Shown: one piece after another, positions 1 through 9,038 of the stretch | How the letters are laid out: every line of letters starts with the position of its first letter | How positions within the stretch are numbered: position 1 is the first letter of the stretch | Assembly: GCA_025210345.1 (NCBI GenBank) | Contig: JAOARX010000019.1 | Coordinates: 1-64,000, forward strand | Length of the DNA: 64,000 nucleotides | From: Pelagimonas sp. | GTDB lineage: Bacteria > Pseudomonadota > Alphaproteobacteria > Rhodobacterales > Rhodobacteraceae | Direction: 5' to 3' | Program-made: the position numbers and the translations under genes | Notes under the pieces: model-generated | Databases searched by the model: none | Seen by the model: the letters and a program-made list of their open reading frames with translations, nothing else | What the model was told of the DNA's origin: nothing

Positions 1-235
1 CATCCGGGCTAGGCTACGGTCAGGACTGGCAAGAAGGGCCAGTCTCGGGGCGTCGTAACCCCTCACGAAGCGGTCGGTGCAGACCGTAATGCACCTCCTC
101 GAACCCTATGGTCGGGGAGGCTGTGGCGTATGTCCAGGGCTTGCCTAAAGGCCATGGCGGTCGTCTTCGTGCGGCTTACGAACTCCCCGGCTGCCAGAGG
201 AAACTCTGGTGGCCGATTTCGTTAGATAGGGAGCC
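1..235 (+). ncRNA. Candidate structured RNA: consecutive hairpins, one GNRA-capped
   Basis: No convincing reading frame covers this stretch, but it is packed with complementary arms. Seen by eye: 23-30 with 38-45; GGGG 47-50 with CCCC 59-62; CGGTC 71-75 with GACCG 82-86; CCTCCTC 94-100 with GGGGAGG 114-120; 134-140 with 151-157 (one mismatch); and a 12-bp stem 188-199 with 204-215 (two G-U pairs) closed by a GAAA tetraloop at 200-203. It ends about 20 bases before the start codon at 239. This density favours a structured RNA. Size and position just 5' of an ORF in accessory DNA recall HEARO/omega RNAs that precede IscB genes, but no IscB follows, so that identity is only a hypothesis. The 5' end may lie outside the window. 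Strand is inferred from the GAAA loop and the downstream gene. Confidence 0.45.
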
Positions 236-238
236 GCC

Positions 239-892
239 ATGAGCAGCAATGATTTAGAGAAACAGGGAACATCCGCCGTTGGTGCATTTGTCGGTTCCCA
301 GATCGTAATTTTGGAACTCATCGCCCTCGGATTTGGGCTGTTTTATCTTCAACGCATCGACGCCAGCATGCAGACGCTTGTTGCCGCTGTCCTCGTTGTC
401 GTGTTTGCCTTCACCCTAATCACCGGCAGGGGCTTCCCTCATTTCCGACACCGGGGAAAAGCCGCACTCTTCCTGATCCTCGCGGGTTTCTTCACCCTGC
501 AAGGTGCGGTCGCCTTCCAACAACAGCGCGAGGCCCATCTGGCTGAACTCCGCGAAACCGACCCTGTGGCCTACCTCGCCGAACTGCGAGAGATAGACGA
601 GGGTCGATGGCTCGTCGCGCTAGGGGAACTCGACCCTGCCGCCCATGCCACAGAAATGGATCGGGTTATTGGGCGCTCCGACGACCTCGCCCAGCGCCGC
701 GAAGCATTCACCCAAGCGACGACAGAGCTGGTATCGGAGGGTGTCTGCACATTGGACGAGTTCGCCGAACACGGCGGCTGGGTCAGATCGACTACCCACG
801 GAACAAGCCCGGTCTATTTCATGTACTGCGGCGGCGCGACAGTGGCTGACCGCCTGTATCTGGATGCGTCTACCGGCAGGCGATTTCGGTAG
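239..892 (+). CDS. Orphan membrane protein with three TM segments and charged C-terminal domain
   Basis: Protein of 217 residues that I do not recognise. Three hydrophobic segments lie at about residues 18-37, 44-63 and 75-93. A C-terminal half rich in Glu, Arg and Leu follows, with imperfect repeats around residues 98-133 (LAELRETDP, LAELREIDE, LVALGELDP). Two cysteines (EGVCTL and MYCGG) lie near the C-terminus and could pair if that domain is exported. The ATG is preceded by GGGAG at a good distance. It follows the hairpin array at 1-235 and sits in an accessory segment next to a VapE-type gene. The function is unknown; a membrane component of a mobile-element cargo module is a guess from location only. 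Confidence 0.7.
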   Translation: MSSNDLEKQGTSAVGAFVGSQIVILELIALGFGLFYLQRIDASMQTLVAAVLVVVFAFTLITGRGFPHFRHRGKAALFLILAGFFTLQGAVAFQQQREAHLAELRETDPVAYLAELREIDEGRWLVALGELDPAAHATEMDRVIGRSDDLAQRREAFTQATTELVSEGVCTLDEFAEHGGWVRSTTHGTSPVYFMYCGGATVADRLYLDASTGRRFR

Positions 893-1165
893 GCCGGGTG
901 GCAGGGGTAAGGCCCTGCCCAAAGGCAACGCCACACGTCCGCAGGCGTCCGCCTAGATCCGCTGTGCCCCCTTTGGCGGCTATGCCCAGCCCAACACCCA
1001 GCATGTGCCCAGCGCAGCGCCATCGCCCGGTAGAATGTAACCTGTAACTGTAACTTTGGTCGAACAAGGGCAAACAAAAAGGGGGTAGTAAACCCCCCGG
1101 TATAGCCAGCGCAAATGTTGGCGGCGTAGGTGCGGGTTGCAGGTAACGCTCCCCGCACCTTCTGT
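893..1165. other. Intergenic region, no gene seen
   Basis: The gap lies between convergent genes. It holds the minus-strand terminator at 1075-1098 and three copies of the hexamer TGTAAC (1036-1041, 1043-1048, 1049-1054) in tandem. No further ORF with a credible start was seen. The hexamer run could be a binding site or chance. Confidence 0.4.
1075..1098 (-). terminator. Intrinsic terminator of the VapE-type gene
   Basis: On the minus strand a GGGGG stem, 7-base loop and CCCCC arm (1081-1097) are followed by TTTTTGTTTG reading leftward from 1080. It lies about 70 bases after the stop of the gene ending at 1166. Confidence 0.7.
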
Positions 1166-3181
1166 TTAAAAGGGCGTGTCTGGCGGAGCAACCTTGGTGT
1201 CGAGAACGACGGTGCCACCATGTTTGCGGACTGCGAAGATTTCTTCTTTGCGCTCCGAGTCGGTGCCATGGGCAAACCCCTTCCTGGGCCGGGGTTCACC
1301 ACCTGCAAGATCGCGCAGACGGTGCGTGCCATACTCCCAGCCCAGATCATCCATGGCTGCTTTGATCCGGCGAGCATTGCTCGGCGACATGCGCGAAGCG
1401 TCGAGGTTCAGCAGCAGCTTGATGCTGTCCATCGAGACCTTACCGGTACGATCTGCGAAATTGTCGTGCAGCACCTCTGCAAAATCATCCTCGACCATGC
1501 GGTTGCCTTGCACGCGGCGGGCTTCGTCCCACAGGTGCTTGGACAAAACGATAGAACCGTCATCGCGCTCGCGAACCACGGCCTCGGCCCATATCTGATC
1601 AATATCAGCCGAGAGGCGCTTCAAGTCGATCTTGCCGACTGCGACCGGCCACATCCGACGGTTGCCGGTCAGATCGCGCAGATAGGTACCTTCATTGGTC
1701 GTGCCGAGAATGACGCAGTGGCGTTTGTACGACAGGACAGTCCGGCCATATGCAGGACGAAACAGGTCGATGGCCGTGCTCAGGAACTTTTTCAGGTTCT
1801 GGCTGGTGGTCTTGTTCAGACCATCCAGTTCCTGACATTCGACAATCCATGCCCGCGACAGCAATTCTGCCTTGGCCTTGTCATCGCTCTTCAGATCGAG
1901 ACTGCCGCAGAACCACTCGTCCCGAACCGCCAGCGTAGCTGCCAGACGGGATTTCCCGGCTCCTTGGCTACCTTCCAGCACCAGCATCGTGTCGAACTTA
2001 ACCCCCGGCTCTTTGATCCGGCGAACAGCGGCGACAAGGAACTTGCTGCCGAACTCGCGATTCAACTCGGTGTCTGTCGCGCTGGTGTAGGTTGCCAGCC
2101 ATTGATCGATACGGGGAACACCATCCCATTCCAGCGCATCGAGATAGTCGATAACGGGGTGGTAGGTGTTCTCGTGGGCGACAGCCACCAACTCGCGTTT
2201 GATGACCTCCGGGCTGGCGTTGAATTGCAGTTCCCGGCTAAAGGCACTCCACAGGATATCCCCGATTTCGTTCAGGTCGCGCTCGTCGAGTTTGTATCCG
2301 GTCACCTCGTTCGTCTGGGTGAACAGATTACGCTGTGCATCGACGCCCAAGAGGGAAAAGGCATAACGGATGTTCTCGGGGATACGAGGCAACGGCTTAC
2401 CCTCGTCGTCGGTAACGGGCCAACCACGCTGATTCATTTCCAGAATCGCATAGGCACGTTTGATCTGGCGACGCCCGTATTTCGTCGGGTTGCCATTTTC
2501 GAGAACGTGGGCACTGATGCCGATTTCCGGGTCGGTGATGATCGAGAGCACATGACCGGGGTCCATGCCTTTGCCGAGCATCCACAGCGTGGCGGCAAGC
2601 ACCAACTCCGACCGGGATGCGTAAACCTTGTCCGGCGGATTCTCCCCGGTCATGATCACTTCCGCCCATTTCTGGTCCAGCGGGATAATCGAGTTCAGAT
2701 CATCCGGCAGAGGCAGGGCCTCGAATTCGAACGAATCTTCGGGCTTGCTCGTTGTAGCGAGGGGAAGCTTCGGCTCCGACTTCACACGGCGCATCTGGAA
2801 ATCGTCCACCGAGAACGACACGGGCGGGGAGTTCAGATTAATCGGATGCAGCGGATGCGCCAGCTTGGGCACCCGGCCATCGGCGCGTTTCTTATCGTTC
2901 AGCCAATTCATCGTCCACGGCACGCGCAACAGGCGACTGGCGTCATGTGTGCCCAGACCGCCTTGGAGGCCCACCAGCAGCGCATGATTCAGTTCTTCGG
3001 CCAGTTCGACACTGATCGGTGCGGTCAACCGCCAAACGGCTTGGAAACCGCCACCGGTATAGGCCGACAACGTCAACCCTGCCGCCAGTTCTTCCAGTCG
3101 CTCACGTTCCTCTGGCGTGAGGCGCAACGTCACCGGTGAAATCGCGGTGCGTTTCGCAGGCTTCTCAATGGCACCGCTCAT
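1166..3181 (-). CDS. VapE-type primase/helicase ATPase with MobC-like N-terminus (probable chimera)
   Basis: Protein of 671 residues. From about residue 400 it is a virulence-associated E (VapE/DUF5906) helicase-like ATPase: Walker A GSQGAGKS with K410, an acidic WIVECQELDGL segment, and a TTNEGTYLRDLTGNRRMWPV segment with sensor and arginine-finger residues. Residues 42-110 resemble the C-terminal part of a plasmid or phage prim-pol primase (TGGGFQAVWRL, then SRLLRVPWTMNWLNDKK). Residues 18-41 (TLRLTPEERERLEELAAG, then LTLSAY) instead match the N-terminus of MobC-like relaxosome proteins, and the prim-pol catalytic N-terminus is absent. An in-frame deletion joining two genes near base 3060 is inferred. 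The upstream small ORF overlaps it by ATGA. Such proteins replicate phages, satellites and integrative elements, so this marks a mobile-element remnant. Confidence 0.8.
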   Translation of the reverse strand: MSGAIEKPAKRTAISPVTLRLTPEERERLEELAAGLTLSAYTGGGFQAVWRLTAPISVELAEELNHALLVGLQGGLGTHDASRLLRVPWTMNWLNDKKRADGRVPKLAHPLHPINLNSPPVSFSVDDFQMRRVKSEPKLPLATTSKPEDSFEFEALPLPDDLNSIIPLDQKWAEVIMTGENPPDKVYASRSELVLAATLWMLGKGMDPGHVLSIITDPEIGISAHVLENGNPTKYGRRQIKRAYAILEMNQRGWPVTDDEGKPLPRIPENIRYAFSLLGVDAQRNLFTQTNEVTGYKLDERDLNEIGDILWSAFSRELQFNASPEVIKRELVAVAHENTYHPVIDYLDALEWDGVPRIDQWLATYTSATDTELNREFGSKFLVAAVRRIKEPGVKFDTMLVLEGSQGAGKSRLAATLAVRDEWFCGSLDLKSDDKAKAELLSRAWIVECQELDGLNKTTSQNLKKFLSTAIDLFRPAYGRTVLSYKRHCVILGTTNEGTYLRDLTGNRRMWPVAVGKIDLKRLSADIDQIWAEAVVRERDDGSIVLSKHLWDEARRVQGNRMVEDDFAEVLHDNFADRTGKVSMDSIKLLLNLDASRMSPSNARRIKAAMDDLGWEYGTHRLRDLAGGEPRPRKGFAHGTDSERKEEIFAVRKHGGTVVLDTKVAPPDTPF

Positions 3182-3402
3182 AGCGACGGCCCTCGTGGCT
3201 GCCTGTGGCGGGGAGCAATTTTGTGGGTGTCTTTCTTGTCGTCTTTTGCTTGCCCGGAAGCAGCAGCATCAAACTCCCGCAACTTGTGGATAAGTTCCGG
3301 CTCAGCCTTGAGAACAGCGCTCCATTCCTCTAACTCATCAAGGAGAGAAACAAGCGATGCAGGTTCTAGGTTCGTCTGGTCAACTGCACCACTTCTCCTC
3401 AC
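3178..3402 (-). CDS. Small hypothetical protein coupled to the VapE-type gene
   Basis: A 74-codon frame starting at GTG, without a recognisable family. The product is hydrophilic, with a leucine and glutamate-rich middle (SLVSLLDELEEWSAVL) that could be helical and a basic tail ending QPRGPSL. Its TGA overlaps the ATG of the next gene in an ATGA junction, which argues that the two are co-translated. No strong Shine-Dalgarno precedes the GTG, so the exact start is uncertain. If the downstream gene once began as mobC, this is the small gene ahead of a mobilization operon. Confidence 0.5.
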   Translation of the reverse strand: MRRSGAVDQTNLEPASLVSLLDELEEWSAVLKAEPELIHKLREFDAAASGQAKDDKKDTHKIAPRHRQPRGPSL

Positions 3403-3459
3403 TCACGGCTTTCAAGAACCCGCTCCTCCTCATGCGACTTGGTGTAGGTGTGGAAACAC

Positions 3460-3490
3460 AAAAAGGGCGACCCGTGGGCCGCCCTTTTGT
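3460..3490 (-). terminator. Intrinsic terminator, near-symmetric
   Basis: AAAAGGGCG and CGCCCTTTT arms flank a short GC-rich loop, giving a hairpin that could stop transcription in both directions. It lies downstream of the minus-strand gene ending at 3526 and upstream of the 3402 start, separating the mobile-element unit from its neighbour. Confidence 0.7.
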
Positions 3491-3495
3491 CTACT

Positions 3496-3520
3496 GAGAG
3501 AGAGAGAGAGAGAGAGAGAG
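3496..3520. repeat. GA dinucleotide microsatellite, 12.5 units
   Basis: An uninterrupted (GA) tract sits between the stop codon at 3526 and the terminator at 3460-3490, so it would be in a 3' untranslated region on the minus strand. Simple repeats this long are uncommon in compact bacterial DNA and are prone to slippage. Confidence 0.95.
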
Positions 3521-3525
3521 TTAGC

Positions 3526-4050
3526 TTACCTAACGGCAAGCGAGATGCGTCGGGATTTGAGCTTGGGCTGCCCTTTCAGGCGCGTCCAGCCGCCCGTCAC
3601 GGTGCCGGTTTCATCCAAGGTCGCAAGACCTTCGGTCATCAAGCCATCGACGCCGTATTCCTTATAGCGAAGCCCCTTGCGGGTTTGCTCGGTCACGCGG
3701 GTGCGCGTCTCGATAAGTCCGCCCGGATGGTGCACCTGATATTCGCACCGACCCAAAGTACGCCCACAATTGTGAGGAACATACCGGGTGATCGCCCCAT
3801 CCACCGCAGTGGTGGAAACCAGGTCGCCGTTGCTGTTCACACCATAGCCGCCAACAAAATTCACTTGGGACACCGCCCCAGCGAAGACATCGAATTGATT
3901 GTTTTCGCGTTTGATATGGGTGCTCGCACCGGTGCGGTCCTTCATGATGATGACCGAGCCCAACTTGAGCGCGCCCACGTTCCACGCCACGTCGGCGGAT
4001 GCCAAATTGCCCATTGCGATCAGGGCAAGTGTAATCATGGTGCGGCGCAT
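3526..4050 (-). CDS. Secreted small protein of unknown function
   Basis: Protein of 174 residues from the ATG at 4050, chosen because a signal peptide starts there (MRRTMITLALIAMGNLASA, cleavage before DVAW) and GGAG lies 9 bases upstream; the frame is open further 5' but that extension does not look like protein. The mature part is rich in Gly, Thr and Val, suggesting beta structure, and holds two cysteines (HNCGRTLGRCEYQVHH) that may form a disulfide in the periplasm. No family was recognised. It is a single-gene unit with the hairpin at 3460-3490 as its terminator. Confidence 0.7.
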   Translation of the reverse strand: MRRTMITLALIAMGNLASADVAWNVGALKLGSVIIMKDRTGASTHIKRENNQFDVFAGAVSQVNFVGGYGVNSNGDLVSTTAVDGAITRYVPHNCGRTLGRCEYQVHHPGGLIETRTRVTEQTRKGLRYKEYGVDGLMTEGLATLDETGTVTGGWTRLKGQPKLKSRRISLAVR

Positions 4051-4409
4051 GGCGCGTCTCCGGGTTGTCGGCCCCCACCGACAAGATCGAAATTGGGCGA
4101 AAACCGGACAATTCGCAACGATTTCTGGCCACAATCGCCCAATTAGGCCCACACAGGCAAACAATCCCGTTTAATTCAAATTTTTCGTTTCCACTCTTGC
4201 GGGTAATCTTGGCCTCATTTCCGCCACAGATACACACATTCACCACGAATCGACTGTGGAAACGGCGGGAATTTGATTCGAATCCCCCTGAATGTGGCGG
4301 GCCTTGCCACATTCTGACCCTTGAACACATTTCAGTCGATTTGGTTGACGCAGTGTCACTTTTGACAAACCCGGAGTAGATCGGATTGCATGCCAAAAGG
4401 GAGAGAACC
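4051..4409. other. Divergent intergenic region with a 9-bp inverted repeat
   Basis: This gap separates two divergent genes, so promoters for both should be here; no confident -35/-10 pair stood out. GAATGTGGC at 4290-4298 and GCCACATTC at 4306-4314 form a perfect 9-bp inverted repeat with a 7-base spacer. A weaker CCACAG/CTGTGG pair lies between about 4224 and 4260. These could be an operator or a hairpin in the leader of the gene at 4410. Confidence 0.4.
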
Positions 4410-4797
4410 ATGCCATTGGAAATATTGGTCATACTCGTTGTCGGGGGCATCGCAGGCATTGCCGCGCTGACCTATCTGTTTGGATTGTCGGCAACACATG
4501 AGTTCAGAACAGGCAAAGACGCAGCCAGTGCATGGTTGCGCGAGTTTCCGAATGATCAGGTGGTGACCACAACCTTGTGCCGATCCGGTGCCGCCGCTTT
4601 GGTCCATGCAACAAGCGGTGTCGGGCTGGTCTGGCCCATGGGGGCCGATACCACGGCGCGCTCATTAAAGGGCGCAGCGATCAAAGACAGCAAAACCGGC
4701 CTGACAATCCATCTATCGGATTTTGCCGCTCCGCATGTGTCTTTGACGCTTACTCCTGACGAATCCCTGTACTGGCGCAAACTGATTGAGGCCACAC

Positions 4798-4805
<8 letters not shown>
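4410..4805 (+). CDS. Small membrane-anchored protein, unknown function
   Basis: Protein of 131 residues. The ATG at 4410 is preferred because GGGAGAG sits just ahead of it. One N-terminal membrane segment (about residues 4-26, rich in Gly, Ile, Val) is followed by a soluble domain of about 100 residues with no motif I recognise. Its 3' end overlaps the likely GTG start of the sterol-desaturase family gene, so the pair is probably co-transcribed and translationally coupled. Confidence 0.65.
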
Positions 4806-5727
<922 letters not shown>

Positions 5728-5765
5728 GTGCGGGAATTGAGCAGCACTTGACGCACATGCGCCTA

Positions 5766-5798
5766 CACCCCTGTCTACACCCAGGGGTGTTGAATTTT
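5766..5798 (+). terminator. Intrinsic terminator after the sterol-desaturase family gene
   Basis: CACCCCTG (5766-5773) pairs with CAGGGGTG (5782-5789) across an 8-base loop, followed by TTGAATTTTTAA. It separates the desaturase unit from the YqiJ/flotillin pair. Confidence 0.65.
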
Positions 5799-5878
5799 TA
5801 ACCCCCGGGGCTTGTAACAAACGCGTGAGCCCCCATATCAATTGTATACCAAAGCATACTTAAACCTACAGGAGCGTC

Positions 5879-6598
5879 ATGTTTGACCATCTGCTGACGG
5901 AGGGGTTCCTTCCGTTTTCGATTTCGCTTGGCCTTTTGGTGGGCCTGACCTTGCTTGAGCTTTTCTTTGCCCTCTTGGGTGGAACGCTTTTAGGGCTGGG
6001 TGGCGATAGCATCGATCTGGATGGACCCGATATTGGTGCCCCCAATCTGGGGGATCTGGATGTCGACTTTGACGGGATCGACACCGACGCCCTTGAACTG
6101 CCCAGCTTTGAAGACCCCGAGATGCCTGTCGCCTCCGGTGGAGGGCTTTTGGACTGGCTTGGGTTTGGGCGCATGCCCGCCATGATCTGGATTGGTACGG
6201 TTGCGCTTGCTTTTGGTGTGATCGGGGTCAGCGTACAAAACACAGCGCTCGCCCTGTTCGGGACGCCCCTGAACACCTGGCTGGTGGGTGTGCCGGCCAT
6301 GGCGGCCGCGATCTGGTTCGCCAAAGGGTTTGGCGCGATGTTTGCCCGCCTCATCCCCAAGACCGAGACCCAGTCGGTATCCGCACGCCATCTGGGTCGC
6401 CGCAAGGGTGTGGTGTCACAAGGCACCGCCGCCCGCGGCCGCCCTGCCGAGATCCGCGTATCGGATCGCTATGGCAACACCCACTATATCCGCGCCGAAC
6501 CCCTGCGCGACGGCACCGAAATTCCGCAAGGGACCGAAGTCATCGTTCTGCGCCATCGATACGACAGCGGATATCTCATTGTTGCGCTGGATGCGTAA
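5879..6598 (+). CDS. YqiJ-like inner membrane protein (OB-fold, DUF1449 type)
   Basis: Protein of 239 residues with hydrophobic segments at about residues 10-40, 100-120 and 130-150 and a C-terminal soluble domain. An acidic, Asp/Gly-rich linker (about residues 42-80) lies between the first and second membrane parts. The C-terminus (RRKGVVSQGTAARGRPAEIRV and following) fits the NfeD/YqiJ-type OB fold. Proteins of this type are encoded beside flotillins and are thought to act with them in membrane microdomains. AGGAG stands at proper distance from the ATG. The flotillin gene begins 30 bases downstream. Confidence 0.75.
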   Translation: MFDHLLTEGFLPFSISLGLLVGLTLLELFFALLGGTLLGLGGDSIDLDGPDIGAPNLGDLDVDFDGIDTDALELPSFEDPEMPVASGGGLLDWLGFGRMPAMIWIGTVALAFGVIGVSVQNTALALFGTPLNTWLVGVPAMAAAIWFAKGFGAMFARLIPKTETQSVSARHLGRRKGVVSQGTAARGRPAEIRVSDRYGNTHYIRAEPLRDGTEIPQGTEVIVLRHRYDSGYLIVALDA

Positions 6599-6628
6599 TC
6601 TGTAACGTACTGAATATTGGAGATTATT

Positions 6629-8314
6629 ATGGAAGCCATTGTTGTGCCCGTCGCGGGCATACTTATTCTGCTTGTGCTGATTGGTCTGGCTTTGGGCCGC
6701 CTGTATCGGCGTGCAACCCGGGAAATCAGCCTGGTCAAAACCGGGGCCGGAGGAAAAAAGGTGATTATGGACGGCGGCGTGATTGTCGTGCCATTGCTGC
6801 ACGAAGTCAGCCCCGTAAACATGAAAACCCTGCGCCTTGAGGTCAAACGCGACGGCGACGGGGCCTTGATCACCAAAGACCGGATGCGTGTCGATGTCGG
6901 CGTTGAATTCTACGTGTCTGTTCAGCCCACGGATGAAGGGGTGGCCCGCGCCGCACAAACGCTGGGGGACCGCACCTTTGACGTGGAACAGCTGCGCGAG
7001 ATGATCGAAGGCAAGCTGATCGACGGCCTGCGCGCCGTGGCTGCGCAAATGTCGATGGATCAGCTGCACGAAAACCGCGCTGACTTTGTGCAAGAGGTGC
7101 AAAATACGGTGTCCGAAGATCTGCTCAAAAACGGTCTTTCGCTGGAATCTGTGTCGCTGACCGCGCTTGACCAAACGCCATTTGAGGCGCTGGATGAAAA
7201 CAACGCCTTTAACGCTGTTGGTATGCGCAAACTGGCCGAGGTGATCGCTCAGTCCAAGAAAGAGCGCGCCAATATCGAGGCCGAAGCCGCCGTCTCTGTA
7301 CGCCGTGCCGAAATGGAAGCCGAGCGCGAGCGCCTGTTGATCGAACAGGATGAAAAGCAAGCCAGCATTCAGCAGATCCAAGAAGTGGAAACGCTGAAAG
7401 CCGCGCAAGAAGCCGAAATTGCCCGGCGTATGGAAGACTCGGTTCGCGAAACGGAACGCGCGCGTATCGCCCGCGAAGAGGCCATCCGGGCCGCTGAAAT
7501 TGAGCGTGAGCGCAAGATCCGCGATGCAGAAATCGCCAAGGAGCACGCGGTGCAAGAGGCTGAGATCGCCAAGGAGCGTGAGCTTGAGGTTGCCAACCAA
7601 GAGCGTCAGATCATCATCGCGCAAAAATCCGAAGAGGAAAGTCGCGCCCGAGCATCCGCCGATCTGGCCCGCGCAGAAGCGACCAAGGCCATGGAGGCCG
7701 TGACGACCGCCAAAGAGGTAGCCGAGGCCGAGCGCCAAAAACAGATCATCCTGATCGAAGCCACCCGCGAGGCCGAGCGCGAAGCCACCAAGGTGCGCCT
7801 GTCCGCCCAGGCCGAAAAAGACGCAGCCCAGGACCGTGCCGAAGCACGGCGCGAAGAGGCGCAGGCCGATGCCGATGCATTGACCATTCGCGCCGAGGCG
7901 AAAAAGAAGGACATGCTGGCAGAGGCCGAGGGGAAACGCGCAATCACTGATGCAGAGAATGCGCTTTCCGAGGGCATTATCGCCATGAAGGTCGCTCTGG
8001 CGCGTCTTGAGGCAATGCCTTCGATCATCGAGCAGGCGGTCAAACCCGCCGAAAAAATCGACTCGATCCGCATTCATCAGGTCTCGGGCCTAGGGGGTAG
8101 CACATCTACTGGCGGTTCGGATACCGGGGACAAACCCGTGGTTAACCAGGCGCTGGATTCGGTGATGGGTATGGCCGTTCAGATGCCCGCGCTGAAAAAG
8201 ATCGGCGAAGAACTGGGCATGACGATGGATGGCACGATCGACGGTCTGGTCAACGGCGCGATGGGCGAAAACCCTGCGACGCCTAACGCCAAACCGGACG
8301 CAGAGGCCGGTTAA
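6629..8314 (+). CDS. Flotillin family protein (SPFH domain)
   Basis: Protein of 561 residues with an N-terminal membrane segment (VVPVAGILILLVLIGLAL), a roughly 200-residue SPFH/band-7 domain and a very long heptad-rich coiled coil (about residues 220-460) dominated by Ala, Glu and Arg, followed by a Gly/Ser/Thr linker and a C-terminal helical tail. Flotillins oligomerise on the inner membrane and organise lipid domains. ATG 6629 is chosen because GGAG lies 6 bases upstream; an in-frame TTG at 6617 overlaps that Shine-Dalgarno. It pairs with the YqiJ-like gene in one operon ending at the terminator at 8335-8361. Confidence 0.85.
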   Translation: MEAIVVPVAGILILLVLIGLALGRLYRRATREISLVKTGAGGKKVIMDGGVIVVPLLHEVSPVNMKTLRLEVKRDGDGALITKDRMRVDVGVEFYVSVQPTDEGVARAAQTLGDRTFDVEQLREMIEGKLIDGLRAVAAQMSMDQLHENRADFVQEVQNTVSEDLLKNGLSLESVSLTALDQTPFEALDENNAFNAVGMRKLAEVIAQSKKERANIEAEAAVSVRRAEMEAERERLLIEQDEKQASIQQIQEVETLKAAQEAEIARRMEDSVRETERARIAREEAIRAAEIERERKIRDAEIAKEHAVQEAEIAKERELEVANQERQIIIAQKSEEESRARASADLARAEATKAMEAVTTAKEVAEAERQKQIILIEATREAEREATKVRLSAQAEKDAAQDRAEARREEAQADADALTIRAEAKKKDMLAEAEGKRAITDAENALSEGIIAMKVALARLEAMPSIIEQAVKPAEKIDSIRIHQVSGLGGSTSTGGSDTGDKPVVNQALDSVMGMAVQMPALKKIGEELGMTMDGTIDGLVNGAMGENPATPNAKPDAEAG

Positions 8315-8334
8315 ACAAGTCGGCTAAAACACAT

Positions 8335-8361
8335 CGGGGCGCTCGCACAGCGCCCCGTTTT
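8335..8361. terminator. Bidirectional intrinsic terminator
   Basis: GGGGCGCT (8336-8343) and AGCGCCCC (8349-8356) form a perfect hairpin with a CGCAC loop and a GTTTT tail. It lies between the convergent flotillin and extensin-like genes and probably serves both. Confidence 0.75.
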
Positions 8362-8363
8362 CG

Positions 8364-9038
8364 TTACCGACAGTAAGACCCGCCGCGATGGCGCGCAGTG
8401 TCAAAATGGAAGTGATCCTTATGATACACATCCGCATTCGGCCCCAGTACCGTGCCAAACGGCCCACAGGCAGCGCTGTGCATCTCACGCAGGGCTTTGC
8501 CTTTTTTGCCGCGCCCCCAGTCGTCCAGAACGGAAATGCTGTCACCATCCGCAAGGTAAACCGCTGAAATATCAATTGCGCGCCCCTTGCCGTGTTCCGA
8601 AATCTTGGCCCCCTTTTTGTGGTTCCGAGTTCGGCAAACGTAATGCGCAGCAACCTTAAGCCCGGAGACACCGCCGCCCATCTTGCCGACGGCCGGTTTG
8701 ACCCCGGTCTCAAGCCAGGATTTGACAGCGCCCGCTGTGGTGCAATCCATCGTCGCGGGCTGGGACAGGGTCACATTGCCAATCGCCCGCAGGCTGACCG
8801 CATTTTGTACGCCACAGCCGGAAACCGCACTTGGAACCGCGCCAACCACGCTGCCCATCAACATGGGATCACCGCACAAACCGCCCCCATCGGGAACCGC
8901 ATCAGCCTTTGAAAAGCGCTGTTGCAGGAAATTCTGGATGCCAGCAAGCTGGTCATTGCCGTCTTTGGATTTTTCCGGTCGCGCGCCACAGCTTGCCACC
9001 ATTACCACGGCGCAAAGCGCCAATCCGATCTGTTTCAC
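8364..9038 (-). CDS. Extensin-like family lipoprotein
   Basis: Protein of 224 residues. The N-terminus is a lipoprotein signal (LALCAVVMVASCG, lipidated Cys after VAS). The C-terminal two thirds match the bacterial extensin-like domain, with conserved cysteines (GGLCGDP, SGCGVQ, MDCTT, HYVCRTRN, SAACGPFG) and a SEHGKGRAIDI/KDHFHFD metal-site pattern resembling D,D-peptidase/MepA-like folds. A cell-wall role in the periplasm is likely but unproven. Its ATG overlaps the tyrC stop (ATGA), making it the last gene of hisC-tyrC-extensin. Confidence 0.8.
   Translation of the reverse strand: MKQIGLALCAVVMVASCGARPEKSKDGNDQLAGIQNFLQQRFSKADAVPDGGGLCGDPMLMGSVVGAVPSAVSGCGVQNAVSLRAIGNVTLSQPATMDCTTAGAVKSWLETGVKPAVGKMGGGVSGLKVAAHYVCRTRNHKKGAKISEHGKGRAIDISAVYLADGDSISVLDDWGRGKKGKALREMHSAACGPFGTVLGPNADVYHKDHFHFDTARHRGGSYCR

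Noticed and set aside
1130..3139. Long plus-strand open frame (669 codons) opposite the VapE-type gene
   Set aside because: It is the antisense of a gene with clear ATPase motifs; the translation has no domain and an atypical composition.
4277..4287. TTCGAATCCCC resembling a tRNA T-loop, possible attachment-site core
   Set aside because: The surrounding bases do not form a T-stem or CCA end, and no partner copy was seen.
6416..8077. Minus-strand frame opposite the flotillin gene
   Set aside because: Shadow of the repetitive coiled-coil region; Gly/Phe/Leu-rich and meaningless.
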